This document shows positions 25,536-40,046 of a stretch of DNA of 64,000 nt, piece after piece. The stretch is from Salinimonas lutimaris (lineage in GTDB: Bacteria; Pseudomonadota; Gammaproteobacteria; Enterobacterales; Alteromonadaceae), in NCBI RefSeq assembly GCF_005222225.1, contig NZ_CP036536.1, positions 1,884,001 through 1,948,000 on the forward strand. Reading direction: 5' to 3'. The notes under the pieces are model-generated. The model did no database searches and was not told the DNA's origin. It saw only the letters and a program-made list of their open reading frames with translations. Both the position numbers and the translations under genes were made by a program. Each line of letters begins with the position of its first letter. Within the stretch, counting starts at the first letter, position 1.

Positions 25536-26348
25536 TTAATACTTGCGTCGCTGCAGTCCTGTTTCAGCCAGAATTTTGGCCGAGATTTCCTCAATAGAAA
25601 ACCGGGTACTGTTTAAAAACGGAATTTTTTCCCGGCGGTACAGGTTTTCTACTTCACGTAACTCCATCCGGCACTGTTTAAGTGAGGCGTAGCGGCTGTT
25701 TGCGCGGCGCTCGGAGCGGATCTGACTAAGCCGTTCAGGGTGAATCGTCAGCCCGAACAGCTTGTGCTTGTAAGGCCGTAAAGCCGGCGGCAACTTCAGC
25801 ATGTCGCCCATATCTTCCTCGGTGAACGGGTAATTCGCCGCTTTGATGCCGTATTGCAGCGCCAGGTAAAGACTGGTCGGGGTTTTACCGGAGCGGGATA
25901 CGCCTACCAGAATAATGTCAGCATTGGCATATTCTTTAAGGTTAGAGCCGTCATCATTGGCCAGGGCGTAATTTACCGCTTCAATCCGTATATCGTAGGT
26001 TGTTTCATGAATACTGTGGGTGCGGTGTTTTTCCGGTTTGGAAGGCACGCCCAGTACTTTTTCCAGCGGCGCAACAAACTGGTCGAGAAAATTATAATTA
26101 ATTCCCACCGAGCGGGCGATAATTTTACGGACATCCGCATTCACAATTGTATAAAAAACGAGCGGTCGCTCTCCGCTATCTTGAAAACTTTCAGAAATTC
26201 GTTCCAACACCCGGTAGGCGTGTTCTTCGTCTTCAACAAACGGAATTGTTTTGTGGTCAAATTGCATCGGGAACAGAGATAACAAGGCATGCCCGAATAC
26301 TTCAGAGGTAATTGCAGTGCCATCGGAAATGTAAAAAGCTGTACGCAC
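25536..26348 (-). CDS. ppsR: PEP synthase regulatory protein (bifunctional kinase/pyrophosphorylase)
   Basis: 270 residues of the DUF299 family. MRTAFYISDGTAITSEVFGH begins the fold, and the P-loop is GVSRSGKTPTSLYLALQYG (about 150-168). It reversibly phosphorylates PEP synthase at Thr, using ADP for inactivation and phosphate for reactivation. It is divergent from ppsA, which confirms the assignment to PpsR and not to the PPDK regulator. Confidence 0.95.
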   Translation of the reverse strand: MRTAFYISDGTAITSEVFGHALLSLFPMQFDHKTIPFVEDEEHAYRVLERISESFQDSGERPLVFYTIVNADVRKIIARSVGINYNFLDQFVAPLEKVLGVPSKPEKHRTHSIHETTYDIRIEAVNYALANDDGSNLKEYANADIILVGVSRSGKTPTSLYLALQYGIKAANYPFTEEDMGDMLKLPPALRPYKHKLFGLTIHPERLSQIRSERRANSRYASLKQCRMELREVENLYRREKIPFLNSTRFSIEEISAKILAETGLQRRKY

Positions 26349-26365
26349 AACCAGTCCTTAAGTGT

Positions 26366-26380
26366 TGTAATTAATTTACA
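26366..26380. promoter_or_regulatory. Putative HexR operator between ppsR and ppsA
   Basis: TGTAATTAATTTACA is a near-perfect palindrome of the HexR type (TGTAAT-N3-ATTACA). It lies 186 bp before the ppsA start and 18 bp before ppsR. HexR is known in Shewanella and relatives to control gluconeogenic genes; here the site suggests control of ppsA. Confidence 0.6.
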
Positions 26381-26551
26381 GAATTAATAAATGTTTTACT
26401 TTTAAATTTTCTCCATTCTATGATGGTTTTGTCGAAAAGCCAGTACCACTAAAGACTTAGTTGTCTACACTGGTGTAAGACACACACGTAGTGAAAACAG
26501 AAAGTCGTCCTGACGGACTCATTATAGACATAAAAGCTGGAGGCTCGGGCT

Positions 26552-28921
26552 GTGCAAGAACACGTATTGTGGTATCAAGAGTTGGGGATGCATGATGTTA
26601 ACCGGGTGGGCGGTAAAAATGCATCGTTAGGAGAAATGATTTCGAATCTGGCCAATGCCGGGGTGCAGGTGCCAGGCGGTTTTGCAACAACGGCTGATGC
26701 CTTCAACCAGTTTTTACTGCAAAGTGGCCTGGATGCCCGGATTCATGAAGTGCTGGACGCACTGGACGTGGATGATGTGAACGCACTGACCGAAGCAGGT
26801 AAGAATATTCGGCAGTGGATTATCGATACGCCGTTTCAGCCAGAATTTGAAAAAGCCATCAGTGAAGCCTTTGTTACCCTACAGGGCGATGCAGGCGAAG
26901 AAGCATCCTTTGCGGTACGGTCTTCTGCTACCGCTGAGGATATGCCGGATGCTTCATTTGCCGGTCAGCAGGAAACTTTCCTGAATGTAAAAGGCTATGA
27001 TGCCGTTATGGTGGCCATCAAGCACGTATTTGCCTCACTGTTTAACGATCGTGCAATTTCTTATCGTGTACACCAGGGCTACGACCATAAAGGCGTGGCG
27101 TTATCAGCTGGTGTACAGCGCATGGTCCGCAGTGACATTGCTTCTTCAGGTGTAATGTTCACCATCGATACCGAGTCAGGCTTTGAAGATGTGGTGTTTG
27201 TCACAAGCTCGGTTGGTCTGGGCGAAATGGTCGTACAGGGCGCGGTGAACCCGGATGAATTTTATGTGCACAAGCCTACACTGGAAAAAGGTTTACCGGC
27301 GATTGTTCGTCGTAATCTGGGCAGCAAGCTGACCAAGATGATTTACTCAGACGATGCCTCTCACGGTAAACAGGTCTCCATTGTGGATGTTGAGCGTGCC
27401 GACAGCATGAAGTTCTCGCTGACCGATGACGAAGTACAGGAACTGGCCAAACAGGCTGTCATTATTGAACAGCACTACAAGCGTCCAATGGATATTGAGT
27501 GGGCCAAAGACGGCACTGACGGCAAACTCTACATTGTACAGGCCCGTCCGGAAACGGTACGCAGTCGTGAAGACAGCCAGACCATTGAACGCTTTCAGTT
27601 AAAAGGCCAGAGCAATATTATCTGTGAAGGGCGTGCCATCGGGCACAAAATCGGTGCAGGTACTGCCAAGGTACTGGGCTCAATTGAGGAAATGGATAAA
27701 ATTCAGGCTGGCGATGTGCTGGTTACGGACATGACCGACCCGGACTGGGAGCCGATCATGAAAAAGGCCTCGGCCATAGTGACTAACCGTGGCGGTCGTA
27801 CCTGTCACGCAGCAATCATTGCCCGCGAACTGGGTATCCCTGCGGTCGTGGGCTGTGGCAATGCTACAGACTCGATTCAGACCGGTGATGAAGTCACCGT
27901 GTCATGTGCTGAAGGGGATACCGGCTTTATTTACAATGCCCAGCTGGAATTTGATGTGGTGACATCACGCATTGATTCCATGCCGGACCTGCCGCTTAAA
28001 GTGATGATGAACGTGGGTAACCCGGATCGCGCTTTTGATTTTGCCCGTTTGCCAAATGAAGGGGTGGGGCTGGCTCGCCTTGAATTCATTATTAACCGTA
28101 TGATTGGTGTGCATCCTAAAGCACTGCTGAATTTTGATGATCAGCCTGAAGAGCTGAAAGAAGAAATCAGCGACATGATTGCTGGTTATGATTCACCCAC
28201 TGAATATTACATTGAGAAACTGGTTGAGGGGATCAGCACCATCGGCGCTGCTTTTGCACCGAAAAAAGTGATTGTGCGGATGTCTGATTTCAAATCCAAC
28301 GAGTATTTCAACCTGGTGGGTGGTTATCAGTACGAGCCGGATGAAGAAAACCCGATGCTTGGCTTCCGTGGTGCAAGCCGTTACGTGTCTGAAGAGTTCC
28401 GTGACTGCTTTGCGCTGGAATGCGAGGCCATTCGGCGGGTACGTAACAAAATGGGACTGACTAATGTTGAAATCATGATTCCGTTTGTGCGCACAGTGGA
28501 AGAAGGGCAGCAGGTAATTGATTTGCTGGCTGAGGAAGGTCTGGTACAGGGCGAAAACGAATTACGTGTCATTATGATGTGTGAACTGCCGTCCAACGCG
28601 CTGCTGGCGGATAAATTCCTGGATATCTTTGACGGTTTCTCAATTGGCTCGAACGACCTGACACAGCTGACGCTGGGTCTGGACCGTGACTCTGGCTTGA
28701 TTGCGCATCTTTTTGAAGAGCGTAATGAAGCTGTGAAAGCCCTGCTGTCTATGGCGATTCAAACCGCCAAGCGCCGGGGTAAATATGTTGGGATCTGCGG
28801 CCAGGGGCCGTCGGACCACGAAGACTTTGCCGCCTGGCTGGTACAGGAAGGCATCGATTCATTATCTCTGAACCCTGACACAGTGGTAGAAACCTGGTTA
28901 TACCTGGCGGAAAACCACTAA
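26552..28921 (+). CDS. ppsA: Phosphoenolpyruvate synthase
   Basis: 789 residues, full length. It starts at GTG with GGAGG at 26539-26543. N-terminal ATP-grasp part: [12 protein letters not shown] and [20 protein letters not shown]. The central phosphohistidine domain carries [21 protein letters not shown]. The C-terminal PEP/pyruvate barrel carries [20 protein letters not shown] and CGQGPSD. It makes PEP from pyruvate and ATP and feeds gluconeogenesis. It is regulated by PpsR next door, and by HexR if the adjacent palindrome is functional. Confidence 0.97.
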   Translation: MQEHVLWYQELGMHDVNRVGGKNASLGEMISNLANAGVQVPGGFATTADAFNQFLLQSGLDARIHEVLDALDVDDVNALTEAGKNIRQWIIDTPFQPEFEKAISEAFVTLQGDAGEEASFAVRSSATAEDMPDASFAGQQETFLNVKGYDAVMVAIKHVFASLFNDRAISYRVHQGYDHKGVALSAGVQRMVRSDIASSGVMFTIDTESGFEDVVFVTSSVGLGEMVVQGAVNPDEFYVHKPTLEKGLPAIVRRNLGSKLTKMIYSDDASHGKQVSIVDVERADSMKFSLTDDEVQELAKQAVIIEQHYKRPMDIEWAKDGTDGKLYIVQARPETVRSREDSQTIERFQLKGQSNIICEGRAIGHKIGAGTAKVLGSIEEMDKIQAGDVLVTDMTDPDWEPIMKKASAIVTNRGGRTCHAAIIARELGIPAVVGCGNATDSIQTGDEVTVSCAEGDTGFIYNAQLEFDVVTSRIDSMPDLPLKVMMNVGNPDRAFDFARLPNEGVGLARLEFIINRMIGVHPKALLNFDDQPEELKEEISDMIAGYDSPTEYYIEKLVEGISTIGAAFAPKKVIVRMSDFKSNEYFNLVGGYQYEPDEENPMLGFRGASRYVSEEFRDCFALECEAIRRVRNKMGLTNVEIMIPFVRTVEEGQQVIDLLAEEGLVQGENELRVIMMCELPSNALLADKFLDIFDGFSIGSNDLTQLTLGLDRDSGLIAHLFEERNEAVKALLSMAIQTAKRRGKYVGICGQGPSDHEDFAAWLVQEGIDSLSLNPDTVVETWLYLAENH

Positions 28922-28950
28922 ATAATAATAATAACAACACACTCAACGTA

Positions 28951-28980
28951 AAGAAGCCGCATTATGCGGCTTCTTTTTTA
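28951..28980 (+). terminator. ppsA terminator
   Basis: GAAGCCGCA, loop TT, TGCGGCTTC followed by six T. Confidence 0.9.
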
Positions 28981-29009
28981 GGTGCTGGCTGTTAAAAAAT
29001 AAGCTGGAA

Positions 29010-29225
29010 TCAGCGTAACTTTCTGGCCAGCAACCAGGCATCAACGCGTCGTGCACTGCGCGCTGTAGAGCGCTGAAACCAAACCAGCCAGCCACGGGCC
29101 CGGGGCCAGTCGTAGCTCAACAACACCAGGCCGGAAATTACCAGCAAGGTGGAGCCCGGTATAATAGTGAAAATGATGCCGGCAACAAACAACAACCCGC
29201 CCAGCGTCAGTCTGAGTAATTTCAT
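29010..29225 (-). CDS. Small membrane protein of the PGPGW type
   Basis: 71 residues. Two hydrophobic helices (about 5-20 and 24-40) flank IIPGSTLLVISGLVLLSYDWP, matching the PGPGW family of small inner-membrane proteins, followed by a basic tail. Function not known. Confidence 0.6.
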   Translation of the reverse strand: MKLLRLTLGGLLFVAGIIFTIIPGSTLLVISGLVLLSYDWPRARGWLVWFQRSTARSARRVDAWLLARKLR

Positions 29226-29361
29226 ACTACTGCGTTGTCCTTATCCAAAACTTATAATCTGCTAACCCTGACATTACTGTGCCTGCACGCACCGCGCAAA
29301 CAAGCTTGTGTAAACAAGTGTGTCAGCTTACTGCGTAGGCTGTATTGTCGGCACTTGCTTG

Positions 29362-29817
29362 TCAGTGCAGCCGGCTGACATCCGGCAGACGGAACTTATT
29401 AATCGGGCAGCTCATAGGCAATCTGGCAATACCTGCGTCCATGAATGCCGGACCAGCCGGCCGAAACCCCAGTTCGGTATGATATTCCACACTGGTTAAA
29501 TCACAATGCAGGGTGACCTGGGCTATCTGAATGGCGGTTGCCTGTTCCAACAAGGCTGAAAACAAGGTCTTGTAAACTTCAAGGTTACGAAAGCCGAGTA
29601 AAATAGCAACCCGGCCAATTTCGCCGTTACGGGTAAGCCGGGCCGTGGCTACCGGTTTGTTATCTGCGCTGACAATAATATGAAATGCCTGTTCATCATC
29701 ACTGTCAAATTCAGCACTGCGTGGTAATTGCCACTCCAGTACAAAGACCTTTTCACGAAGTTTAACAAGCTGCTCCCGGGCACTCGCCCAGTCTACGGTT
29801 TTGATGCTATAAGCCAT
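29362..29817 (-). CDS. GNAT family N-acetyltransferase
   Basis: 151 residues. LREKVFVLEWQLPRSAEFDSDD resembles the ElaA/YjcF group. PVATARLTRNGEIGRVAILLGFRN contains the acetyl-CoA loop area, and VEYHTELGFRPAGPAF is the usual C-terminal strand and loop. Acceptor unknown. It is 46 bp downstream of roxA on the same strand. Confidence 0.8.
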   Translation of the reverse strand: MAYSIKTVDWASAREQLVKLREKVFVLEWQLPRSAEFDSDDEQAFHIIVSADNKPVATARLTRNGEIGRVAILLGFRNLEVYKTLFSALLEQATAIQIAQVTLHCDLTSVEYHTELGFRPAGPAFMDAGIARLPMSCPINKFRLPDVSRLH

Positions 29818-29863
29818 ACCACGCCTGCCTCCCTGTAGTGCAGTCCTTGCGGATGTGTTTGAC

Positions 29864-31006
29864 TTACTCCAGGGAAATGTCCTCCAGTTCCCAATAGCCC
29901 TTATTAACCAGTATAGCTAATAGTTCAAAAAATGCACAGCCTGTTGTATCCAGCCAGCTGTCATCAATCACGTCACCCTCGATCAGACGAATGCAATTAT
30001 CCTGCATAGTGGCGGCTACCGTGAACATCTCGCCATTGACATAAAAGTCAAAGGTACTGCTGTGTGGGGCAGGCTGACGATAAACCGGGCGGGTTCCAGG
30101 ACTGCGGTATACCAGCTGACCGTTGTTCAGAGCGTCTTGCAAAGAGGCGGCGGTAGCCAGCGTATCGGGCACCATTTCCGGAAGGTGCTGATCGCTGAGC
30201 ATGCGCATCAGGCTGGTTTGCCATTCTGGTTTCTCCAGCGCGTTTTGCAGCAGACGGGTCAGTTGTTGTAAATCGGCATCCTCCACCAGAGCAGGCCGTA
30301 CAGCCTGTGCCCGGGCCGGGTCTGTGAAGCGCTGGCTGTCGGTGGGCTGTTCTTCAAATACCGCAGTCAGTGTATCACTGAGCTGGGCCTGGTCAGGGGC
30401 ACGAAAGCCGACCGAATAGGTCATGCAGTCTTCCAGCGCTACGCCATCGTGTGGCCAGCCGGGAGGAATATACAAAATATCGCCCGGCTCGAGCACCACA
30501 TCCAGTACCGGTTCAAACGGCGCAATCTGCTGGAGCTTTGGATGAGGATAAACCGCCTGATGCTCGCCTGGCCGGCCTACCTTCCAATGTCTGCGTCCTT
30601 TACCCTGCACCAGAAAAACATCGTACTGGTCCAGATGCGGACCAACACCGGCGCCCTGGGTGGCAAAGCTGACCATCAGATCATCCATACGCCAGTAAGG
30701 CAGAAAGCCAAACGCATCCATCAACAGGGCTGCTTCGTCTACGTAACGGTCGACCGCCTGAACCAGCAGCGTCCACTGGTCTTTACAGACCTCGGAAAAG
30801 TCATCAAACGGCCCTGCGGTCATTGTCCAGTCATTGTCTTTATGACTGATAATACGACTATCCACTTCTTCCATTTCACTGAGACCGGCCAGATCGTGCT
30901 CATCCAGAAAGTCTGCAAAATGGTCGAATCCACGACGGATCACAAAGGGTTGTTGTTGCCAGTAAGATTTTAGAAAGGCGGCGGTGTCCAGATTTAATGT
31001 AAACAA
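29864..31006 (-). CDS. roxA: Ribosomal protein uL16 3-hydroxylase (JmjC oxygenase)
   Basis: 380 residues of the RoxA/YcfD cupin family. The Fe(II) ligands are the His and Asp of GPHLDQYDVFLVQGKGRRHW and the His of YIPPGWPHDGVAL. It hydroxylates an Arg of ribosomal protein uL16 using 2-oxoglutarate and oxygen. The C-terminal winged helix region ends with FFELLAILVNKGYW. The start appears to be TTG at 31006; no ATG is near in frame. Confidence 0.9.
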   Translation of the reverse strand: MFTLNLDTAAFLKSYWQQQPFVIRRGFDHFADFLDEHDLAGLSEMEEVDSRIISHKDNDWTMTAGPFDDFSEVCKDQWTLLVQAVDRYVDEAALLMDAFGFLPYWRMDDLMVSFATQGAGVGPHLDQYDVFLVQGKGRRHWKVGRPGEHQAVYPHPKLQQIAPFEPVLDVVLEPGDILYIPPGWPHDGVALEDCMTYSVGFRAPDQAQLSDTLTAVFEEQPTDSQRFTDPARAQAVRPALVEDADLQQLTRLLQNALEKPEWQTSLMRMLSDQHLPEMVPDTLATAASLQDALNNGQLVYRSPGTRPVYRQPAPHSSTFDFYVNGEMFTVAATMQDNCIRLIEGDVIDDSWLDTTGCAFFELLAILVNKGYWELEDISLE

Positions 31007-31046
31007 AGGCTACTCGGTTATAAACTTTTCGCCATTGTAAAACAAA

Positions 31047-32300
31047 TCACACCACTTTGCGCAATACCGGATGACCGCGATAACGTGCATCATAGTCCTG
31101 GTACTGGCCAGGCTCATAAGGAGACATCAAGTCACCGCGTAAAATATCCGCTGTTACCGGACAAACGGTAACTTCATCCGGCTGCCCAAACTGCTCCAGC
31201 CGGGACGCCAGATTGACGGTTTTACCCCAGATATCAAAATGGGGTTTGTGGTTACCAATAATACCGCCGGTGACCGCACCGGTGGCCATTCCGACCCGCA
31301 CTGACAAATCAATATTAAGCCGTTCACGCAGCGTTGCGACAACATCGATGATGGCAAAAGCAAAATGACACAGGCGGGTGGCATCTTTGCCCGCCGGAGG
31401 AATCGCATTGCGGCGGATAATAGGCACCCCGGTCGCAGCCATATATTCATCGCCGTTGGTTTTGATTTTTTCCACGCCATAGCGCATAGCAATATCATCA
31501 AACTGCAGGTACAGGTTATTGAGCAGGGCAACCACTTCTTCATCATCGAACCGCTCACTCAGTCCGGTGTAGCCGCGTAAATCCGCAAACAGCACACTGA
31601 CGGTGTCCAGCTTACGGGTTTCGCCAACCTGCCAGTAGTCAGCCGGGTTGTCCGGGTCTCTGGGCAGGAGGCTGGCAACCAGTGAACTGTCCAGGCCGCG
31701 CATGATGGCATTGCCGGCCTGGCGGGCCCGCACCGTGCGTAACAGATAAAGGCTGCCAATTCCCAGCACCAGGCTGTTAAAAAAGCGCACCGACTTCCAC
31801 ACTTCACCTTCAGGTAAAATGATGAACAGTTCTGTACCCAGAAAAGTAATCAGAAAAAACAGCTCACTGATCTGCTGTGCCTGTTTTTCTTCCTGGCGGA
31901 AAAAATAGTCACAACCCACCATGGCCAGTAGCAGAAAATACTGCAGACCGGTATCAGCACCCCACAATAGGGATGTGGTAGCGATCGCTGAGCCTACAGC
32001 GAGTAAAAACAAGCTGCGCGAGAGCCTGAAGTGCTTAAGGCGTTTTCCCTGCATTAAAACAATAAGGCTGGTAAACCAGGCTGAATGCAAAGTGAAATTA
32101 AGTAATATGAGGGTAGAGGCTTCACCGGCCACATACTCAAGATAAAATGAGTATGACACCAACACCAGCAGCGCGGAAAAACTTAAATTAAGTATCAGTT
32201 TTTCTCTGACATCGGTATTGCCTGATTGATTCCTGATCACAGCCATCCTTACGTCGTTTGACTGTTTGACCGGCGCGCCGGACAAACATGTATCTTCCAT
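31047..32300 (-). CDS. Membrane-bound class III adenylate/guanylate cyclase
   Basis: 417 residues. About six hydrophobic segments occupy 30-185, then a class III catalytic domain. The metal-binding Asp residues are in SVLFADLRGYTGLSERFDDE and KIKTNGDEYMAATGVP. VRVGMATGAVTGGIIG, and DIWGKTVNLASRLEQFG with the conserved Asn and Arg, complete the active site. The Lys before TNGDE favours ATP, so cAMP is the likely product. The signal it senses is unknown. Confidence 0.85.
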   Translation of the reverse strand: MEDTCLSGAPVKQSNDVRMAVIRNQSGNTDVREKLILNLSFSALLVLVSYSFYLEYVAGEASTLILLNFTLHSAWFTSLIVLMQGKRLKHFRLSRSLFLLAVGSAIATTSLLWGADTGLQYFLLLAMVGCDYFFRQEEKQAQQISELFFLITFLGTELFIILPEGEVWKSVRFFNSLVLGIGSLYLLRTVRARQAGNAIMRGLDSSLVASLLPRDPDNPADYWQVGETRKLDTVSVLFADLRGYTGLSERFDDEEVVALLNNLYLQFDDIAMRYGVEKIKTNGDEYMAATGVPIIRRNAIPPAGKDATRLCHFAFAIIDVVATLRERLNIDLSVRVGMATGAVTGGIIGNHKPHFDIWGKTVNLASRLEQFGQPDEVTVCPVTADILRGDLMSPYEPGQYQDYDARYRGHPVLRKVV

Positions 32301-32343
32301 AATACTAGATCATTTTTTGGCTGGTGATAAACCCGTTTATATC

Positions 32344-32370
32344 GCGGCGCACTTAGCAGAGATGCGCCGC
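32344..32370 (-). terminator. Possible purB terminator hairpin
   Basis: GCGGCGCA and TGCGCCGC pair around an 11-base loop just after the purB stop. There is no T-run on the minus strand, so this is a weak call. Confidence 0.35.
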
Positions 32371-32380
32371 AGGTACAGGG

Positions 32381-34397
<2,017 letters not shown>

Positions 34398-34398
<1 letters not shown>

Positions 34399-35549
34399 CA
34401 ACGGATATAACTCTCTATAATCGCACCACCCAGACAGACTTCATCCAGATAGAAAACAGCAGACTGACCCGGCGTAACGGCTTTTTGCGGCTCATCAAAC
34501 ATGACGGTGACCTCATCATTACCGCCAGGCGTGATAGTGCAGGGAATATCCTGCTGACGGTAGCGGGTTTTTACCACCGCTTGTAGAGGCGTCACCAAAG
34601 GTTCACGACTGACCCAGTGCAACTGATTGGCAATCAGGCCATTGGAAAACAGGCGTGGATGGTTGGCACCCTGACCGACAATCAGAACATTTCTGGCTAC
34701 GTCTTTGTCAACCACATACCAGGGATCATCACCATATTTGGCCAGACCGCCAATATGCAGGCCCTTACGCTGACCTAACGTGTGGTACATCAGGCCTTCG
34801 TGCTGACCAATCAGTTCGCCTTCAGCGGTTTCAATCTCACCAGGTTGGGCAGGTAAAAACTTGGACAGAAAATCTTTAAATTTACGTTCACCGATAAAAC
34901 AGATGCCGGTTGAGTCTTTTTTATCCGCGGTGACCAGGCCTTGTTCTTCAGCAATCCGGCGCACTTCTGGTTTTTCCAGTTCACCCACCGGGAACAGGGT
35001 TTTGCCAATATGTTCATGGCTCAGGGTATACAGGAAATAGCTCTGGTCTTTGTTATTGTCCAGACCACGCAGCATCTGCCACTTGCCATCCACCAGGCGG
35101 CGCTGTACATAATGACCGGTAGCGATAAAATCAGCGCCCAGATCTTCAGCAGCAAATTCCAAAAAGGCTTTAAATTTGATTTCCTTGTTGCACATAATAT
35201 CCGGATTCGGTGTACGACCCGCTTTGTACTCAGCCAGGAAATACTCAAATACATTATCCCAGTATTCGGCAGCAAAATTGATGGTGTGCAGGTGAATGCC
35301 CAGCTTATCGGCAACGGCCTGGGCGTCAGCTAAATCTTCAGCTGCGGCGCAGTATTCATCGTTGTCGTCTTCTTCCCAGTTCTTCATGAACAAGCCTTCT
35401 ACCTGATATCCCTGTTGCTGAAGCAAATAGGCAGAAACCGATGAATCAACACCGCCGGACATACCGACAATGACTTTTTGTTGTTCAGGGGATTTGGGAG
35501 CTGTTGTGTTTGTTGTCACCTTACTATCTTCACTTTCAATATGGTTCAA
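34398..35549 (-). CDS. mnmA: tRNA-specific 2-thiouridylase
   Basis: 383 residues. The PP-loop is [18 protein letters not shown] (about 26-43). The catalytic Cys residues lie in [12 protein letters not shown] and [12 protein letters not shown]. The C-terminal [10 protein letters not shown] and PGQSAVFYL are typical. It thiolates the wobble uridine of tRNA Lys, Glu and Gln. First gene of the mnmA-hflD-purB operon. Its N-terminal 20 residues are longer than in E. coli, so a start at GTG 35519 is possible. Confidence 0.95.
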
Positions 35550-35642
35550 TTTGAGGTCGCGAAGTCTACCAGATTTTCACTTGTATGACACGACCAACTT
35601 GCTGGCAATATAAGGCCACTCAGACCAATTTAAACCTATATA

Positions 35643-36194
35643 TTACATTTCAAAAGACAGGTATTCGCCGTTGCCAATACCATCGATTGTCCAGTTTCCA
35701 ACCCGATAACGAATCAGTCGCAAAGTAGGATAGCCCACATGGGCCGTCATACGTCTGACCTGCCGGTTACGGCCTTCACTGATGGTAATGCTTAGCCAGC
35801 TGGTGGGAATATGCTGGCGAAATCGTACCGGGGGATTACGAGGCCACAGAGCCGGCTCATCAATGCGTCTGACTTTAGCCGGCCGGGTCATGCCGTCTTT
35901 TAATTCTACGCCTTCACACAGTGCTTTAATGGCCGCTTCATCCACCTCTCCCTCAACCTGAGCATAATAGGTTTTGCTGGTTTTATTGGCCGGGTTAGCC
36001 AGCTTGTGCTGCAGTTTGCCATCGTCGGTCAGCACCAGTAGTCCTTCTGAGTCACGATCCAGCCGGCCCGCTGCATACACCCCGGGAAGGGGAATAAAAT
36101 CTTTGAGCGTTGGCCGGCCCTCACCATCGGTAAACTGCGACAGCACATTAAACGGCTTATTAAACAACACAACAGTAGTGGGGGATGCGGACAT
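35643..36194 (-). CDS. rluE: 23S rRNA pseudouridine synthase RluE
   Basis: 183 residues. [20 protein letters not shown], the catalytic Asp in [19 protein letters not shown], and [24 protein letters not shown] define the RluB/E/F group. There is no S4 domain, as in RluE. It lies beside icd and mnmA, the same order as in E. coli. Confidence 0.9.
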   Translation of the reverse strand: MSASPTTVVLFNKPFNVLSQFTDGEGRPTLKDFIPLPGVYAAGRLDRDSEGLLVLTDDGKLQHKLANPANKTSKTYYAQVEGEVDEAAIKALCEGVELKDGMTRPAKVRRIDEPALWPRNPPVRFRQHIPTSWLSITISEGRNRQVRRMTAHVGYPTLRLIRYRVGNWTIDGIGNGEYLSFEM

Positions 36195-38823
<2,629 letters not shown>

Positions 38824-38844
38824 GTCATTTACCCATTAACGATT

Positions 38845-38870
38845 AAAGCCGGCATCTGCCGGCTTTTTTA
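38845..38870 (+). terminator. icd terminator
   Basis: AAAGCCGGCA, loop TC, TGCCGGCTTT and a run of T. Confidence 0.9.
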
Positions 38871-39214
38871 TGCTTGGTCAGTAAGCGGCAAATCATATTG
38901 CCACCTTTTAGCAGGTGTAAGGCAATGCTTGAGTCAGTGGCTACAAAAGCGCATTGCTACAAAATGGTGCCACAAAGCGGTGCAGCTGCCTGGTAATGGA
39001 CGGCAAGCCGGGCCTCCATTCACCAGCAACCAACGGGAAAAGTACGCACAAAGCCCTACGAAGTCACTGGCACACCATAAACAGAATGGCGTTGGACGAG
39101 GTTCATAAAGCAAAGACGTTTTGAATCTTACCGGCAGACTGCCTGACAGAGGGGGGGAGGGAGATAAAGAAAAAGTTAATAGTGAAATCTGAATGCCCGT
39201 TTTTGTAACGAGCA
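38871..39214. other. Region without recognisable gene between icd and cspD
   Basis: About 345 bp between two terminators. An open frame at 38934-39215 on the minus strand has no ribosome site and no protein-like pattern. A G-rich run (39151-39163) is the only notable feature. It may be a remnant; nothing is assigned. Confidence 0.4.
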
Positions 39215-39257
39215 TAAAAAAGGCCTTTAGCTGGAATTGCCAGAAAAAGCCCTTTTG
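39215..39257 (-). terminator. cspD terminator
   Basis: Minus strand: a stem with an inner CTGG/CCAG pairing and an outer AAAGGGC/GCCTTT pairing, imperfect, followed by six T. Confidence 0.55.
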
Positions 39258-39277
39258 GCAAAAAAGTCTTTTAAAAC

Positions 39278-39496
39278 TTAACGCTCTGGTTCGTCAACAA
39301 TTCCAATATTTTCAGCGTGAAGACCTTTAGGGCCTTGCTGTACATCGTAAGTGACTTCCTGGCCTGCTTTTAGCGAACGATATCCATCCATCTGGATTGT
39401 GGAGTAGTGGGCAAAAATGTCCTCACCACCATCTTCAGGAACGATAAAACCAAACCCTTTTGCGTTGTTAAACCACTTAACTTTACCAACCGCCAT
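39278..39496 (-). CDS. cspD: Cold-shock domain protein CspD
   Basis: 72 residues. GKVKWFNNAKGFGFI and DIFAHYSTIQMDGYRSL carry RNP1 and RNP2 (the latter HYST rather than the more usual HFSA-type), and VTYDVQQGPKGLHAENI ends it. It binds single-stranded nucleic acid. Divergent from clpS, as cspD is in E. coli, which supports the symbol. Confidence 0.88.
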   Translation of the reverse strand: MAVGKVKWFNNAKGFGFIVPEDGGEDIFAHYSTIQMDGYRSLKAGQEVTYDVQQGPKGLHAENIGIVDEPER

Positions 39497-39699
39497 ACTT
39501 CGACTTCCTCTTAATCCTTGAACTCACAAAGTAATGCCCCCACAATAGATTTGAAGGGCAGGTATGCTTGCATGCGTCACTTCATGCAGGCATAGTCAGA
39601 CTGTATGTATTTTGACCATTAAATGTCAAGCGTATTTTAAAGAATTAATCGGAATCAAAAAATTCAGCGTAATATACGCTTAAGCACTATCCTAATACT

Positions 39700-40020
39700 A
39701 TGAGTAAAGACAACGCGATCAGTATCGAAAAAGAAAAGTTACGTGAAGCGCAGCGTAAGAAAGCGCAGCCGCCTCCGATGTTTAAAGTGTTGTTGAACAA
39801 CGACGATTACACGCCAATGGACTTTGTAATCGAAGTGCTCATGCATTTTTTCAATATGGATGCTGAAAAGGCCAATCAAACTATGCTCACCGTGCATTAC
39901 CAGGGTAAGGCTGTGTGTGGCATATATACTGCAGAGATTGCAGAAACAAAAGTGATGCAGGTCAACCAGTACGCACGTAAGAATCAACATCCTCTCATGT
40001 GCACCATGGAGCAGGCGTAA
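39700..40020 (+). CDS. clpS: ClpS, adaptor of ClpAP
   Basis: 106 residues. [20 protein letters not shown] contains the N-degron pocket residues, then [27 protein letters not shown]. It delivers N-end-rule substrates (Leu, Phe, Tyr, Trp) to ClpA. It is 26 bp before clpA. The window also encodes Aat and Ate, the transferases that create such N-degrons. Confidence 0.96.
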   Translation: MSKDNAISIEKEKLREAQRKKAQPPPMFKVLLNNDDYTPMDFVIEVLMHFFNMDAEKANQTMLTVHYQGKAVCGIYTAEIAETKVMQVNQYARKNQHPLMCTMEQA

Positions 40021-40046
40021 GTCAACTAACCTATAGGGCGAGCAAT

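Noticed and set aside
38934-39215. Open frame of 93 codons on the minus strand
   Set aside because: No ribosome site, no protein-like composition, and it runs into the cspD terminator.
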